From Verrucomicrobiota bacterium (GTDB lineage Bacteria; Verrucomicrobiota; Verrucomicrobiia; Verrucomicrobiales; Akkermansiaceae), in assembly GCA_017301995.1 (NCBI GenBank), contig JAFLEH010000001.1, forward strand, positions 124,001-188,000: a DNA stretch of 64,000 bases. Direction: 5' to 3'. Position numbers and translations under genes: made by a program. The number at the start of each line of letters is the position of its first letter. Position 1 is the stretch's first letter. The notes under the pieces are model-generated. The model had not been told where the DNA came from, did not search any database, and was given only the letters and a program-made list of their open reading frames with translations. Shown in pieces: positions 63,699-64,000 of the stretch.

Positions 63699-64000
63699 TC
63701 AGAAGGTGTAGGGAGCGCGCATCGCGCGGTTTTTCAGGCGATTGGCCTCGGCGTCGCCGACGAACTCCGCTTTTGCCAGATCGAACTTCAGGTTCCGCCC
63801 GAGTTTTTCGACAATGTCAGCGGCGAGACAGATGCACATCGAGCGGAACATCACCTCGGGATTGGCAACCGTATCCCGGCGCGAACGGATGCAATCGAGG
63901 AAATCCCGGATGTGATTGAACGGACGGCGCGTTCTAACCGCATACTCGGCCAAGATCCGTTTGTAGTCCTTCATCAGCACGGGAGAGGAAACATCGGGCT
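63699..64000 (-). CDS. Gfo/Idh/MocA-family oxidoreductase, C-terminal part (start beyond the window)
   Basis: About 100 residues are visible, open to the right edge. RRPFNHIRDFLDCIRSRRDT, VANPEVMFRSMCICLAADIV, LGRNLKFDLAKAEFVGDAEA and NRLKNRAMRAPYTF are the usual C-terminus of Planctomycetota/Verrucomicrobiota Gfo/Idh/MocA dehydrogenases. The enzyme should oxidise a sugar or sugar derivative with NAD(P). It lies 12 bases upstream of the HEAT/DUF1080 gene, so they are probably one operon for keto-sugar metabolism. Confidence 0.8.
   Translation of the reverse strand, partial: PDVSSPVLMKDYKRILAEYAVRTRRPFNHIRDFLDCIRSRRDTVANPEVMFRSMCICLAADIVEKLGRNLKFDLAKAEFVGDAEANRLKNRAMRAPYTF

Overview
The window looks like a chromosomal segment of a free-living, GC-rich member of the Verrucomicrobiota (Luteolibacter/Haloferula-like). 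That placement is an inference from gene content. It rests on a long prepilin-type protein resembling the Verru_Chthon cassette A family, a GH109-type Gfo/Idh/MocA enzyme with a Tat signal, a HEAT plus DUF1080 protein, an HzsA-related c-type-cytochrome protein, a CE15 esterase, and many small dispersed repeats between genes. No rRNA, tRNA, CRISPR array or intact insertion sequence was seen.

Layout. 1-2288: a membrane Ser/Thr kinase with two C-type-lectin-like modules, cut by the left edge. 2473-7631: CPBP protease, thiL, a Xer recombinase, a Gly/Tyr-rich lipoprotein, an L,D-transpeptidase and a U32 protein. 7657-17037: secreted or catabolic hydrolases (CE15, NagZ-like GH3, nucleoside hydrolase, alpha/beta esterase, 1218-residue GH13) and a VOC protein. 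17306-20108: a BlaI-type repressor and a BlaR1-like M56 protein whose sensor half is a PBP2-like transpeptidase. 20261-21379: an aldo/keto reductase. 21472-24112: a five-gene overlapping operon of ExbB, ExbD, a possible TonB-like partner, a zinc-ribbon membrane protein and a YkgJ protein. 24113-26013: an accessory patch with tandem repeats, an FGE-like protein, an Rhs remnant and an IS/MITE remnant.

26014-34987: HtrA protease plus a catalytically dead paralogue, an SDR, the HzsA-related protein, cyclophilin and rplI. 35107-39864: a secreted protein, then an ABC-2 export system (permease, ATPase, HlyD-type lipoprotein) ending in a TetR regulator with a perfect operator. 39964-42877: small membrane proteins, a YbjN-like protein and the GH109-type enzyme. 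43196-49705: the prepilin-type giant, two paralogous secreted proteins, and a minimal kinase-like protein paired with a PP2C phosphatase. 49878-54901: a TOTE-like primase-helicase-nuclease fusion followed by a double nucleotidyltransferase. 55064-61383: housekeeping (RsmB-like and RlmI-like methyltransferases, class I fumarase, lipB), an EEP lipoprotein and a four-helix-bundle protein lying in its own repeats. 61605-64000: the HEAT/DUF1080 protein and the C-terminus of a Gfo/Idh/MocA oxidoreductase.

Most notable are the M56/transpeptidase fusion that lacks the KTG lysine, the primase-helicase-nuclease next to a double nucleotidyltransferase, two inverted copies of a ~220-bp terminal-inverted-repeat element, paired hairpins with compensatory changes, and a strong preference for the words CTAAC and CTATC in coding DNA.
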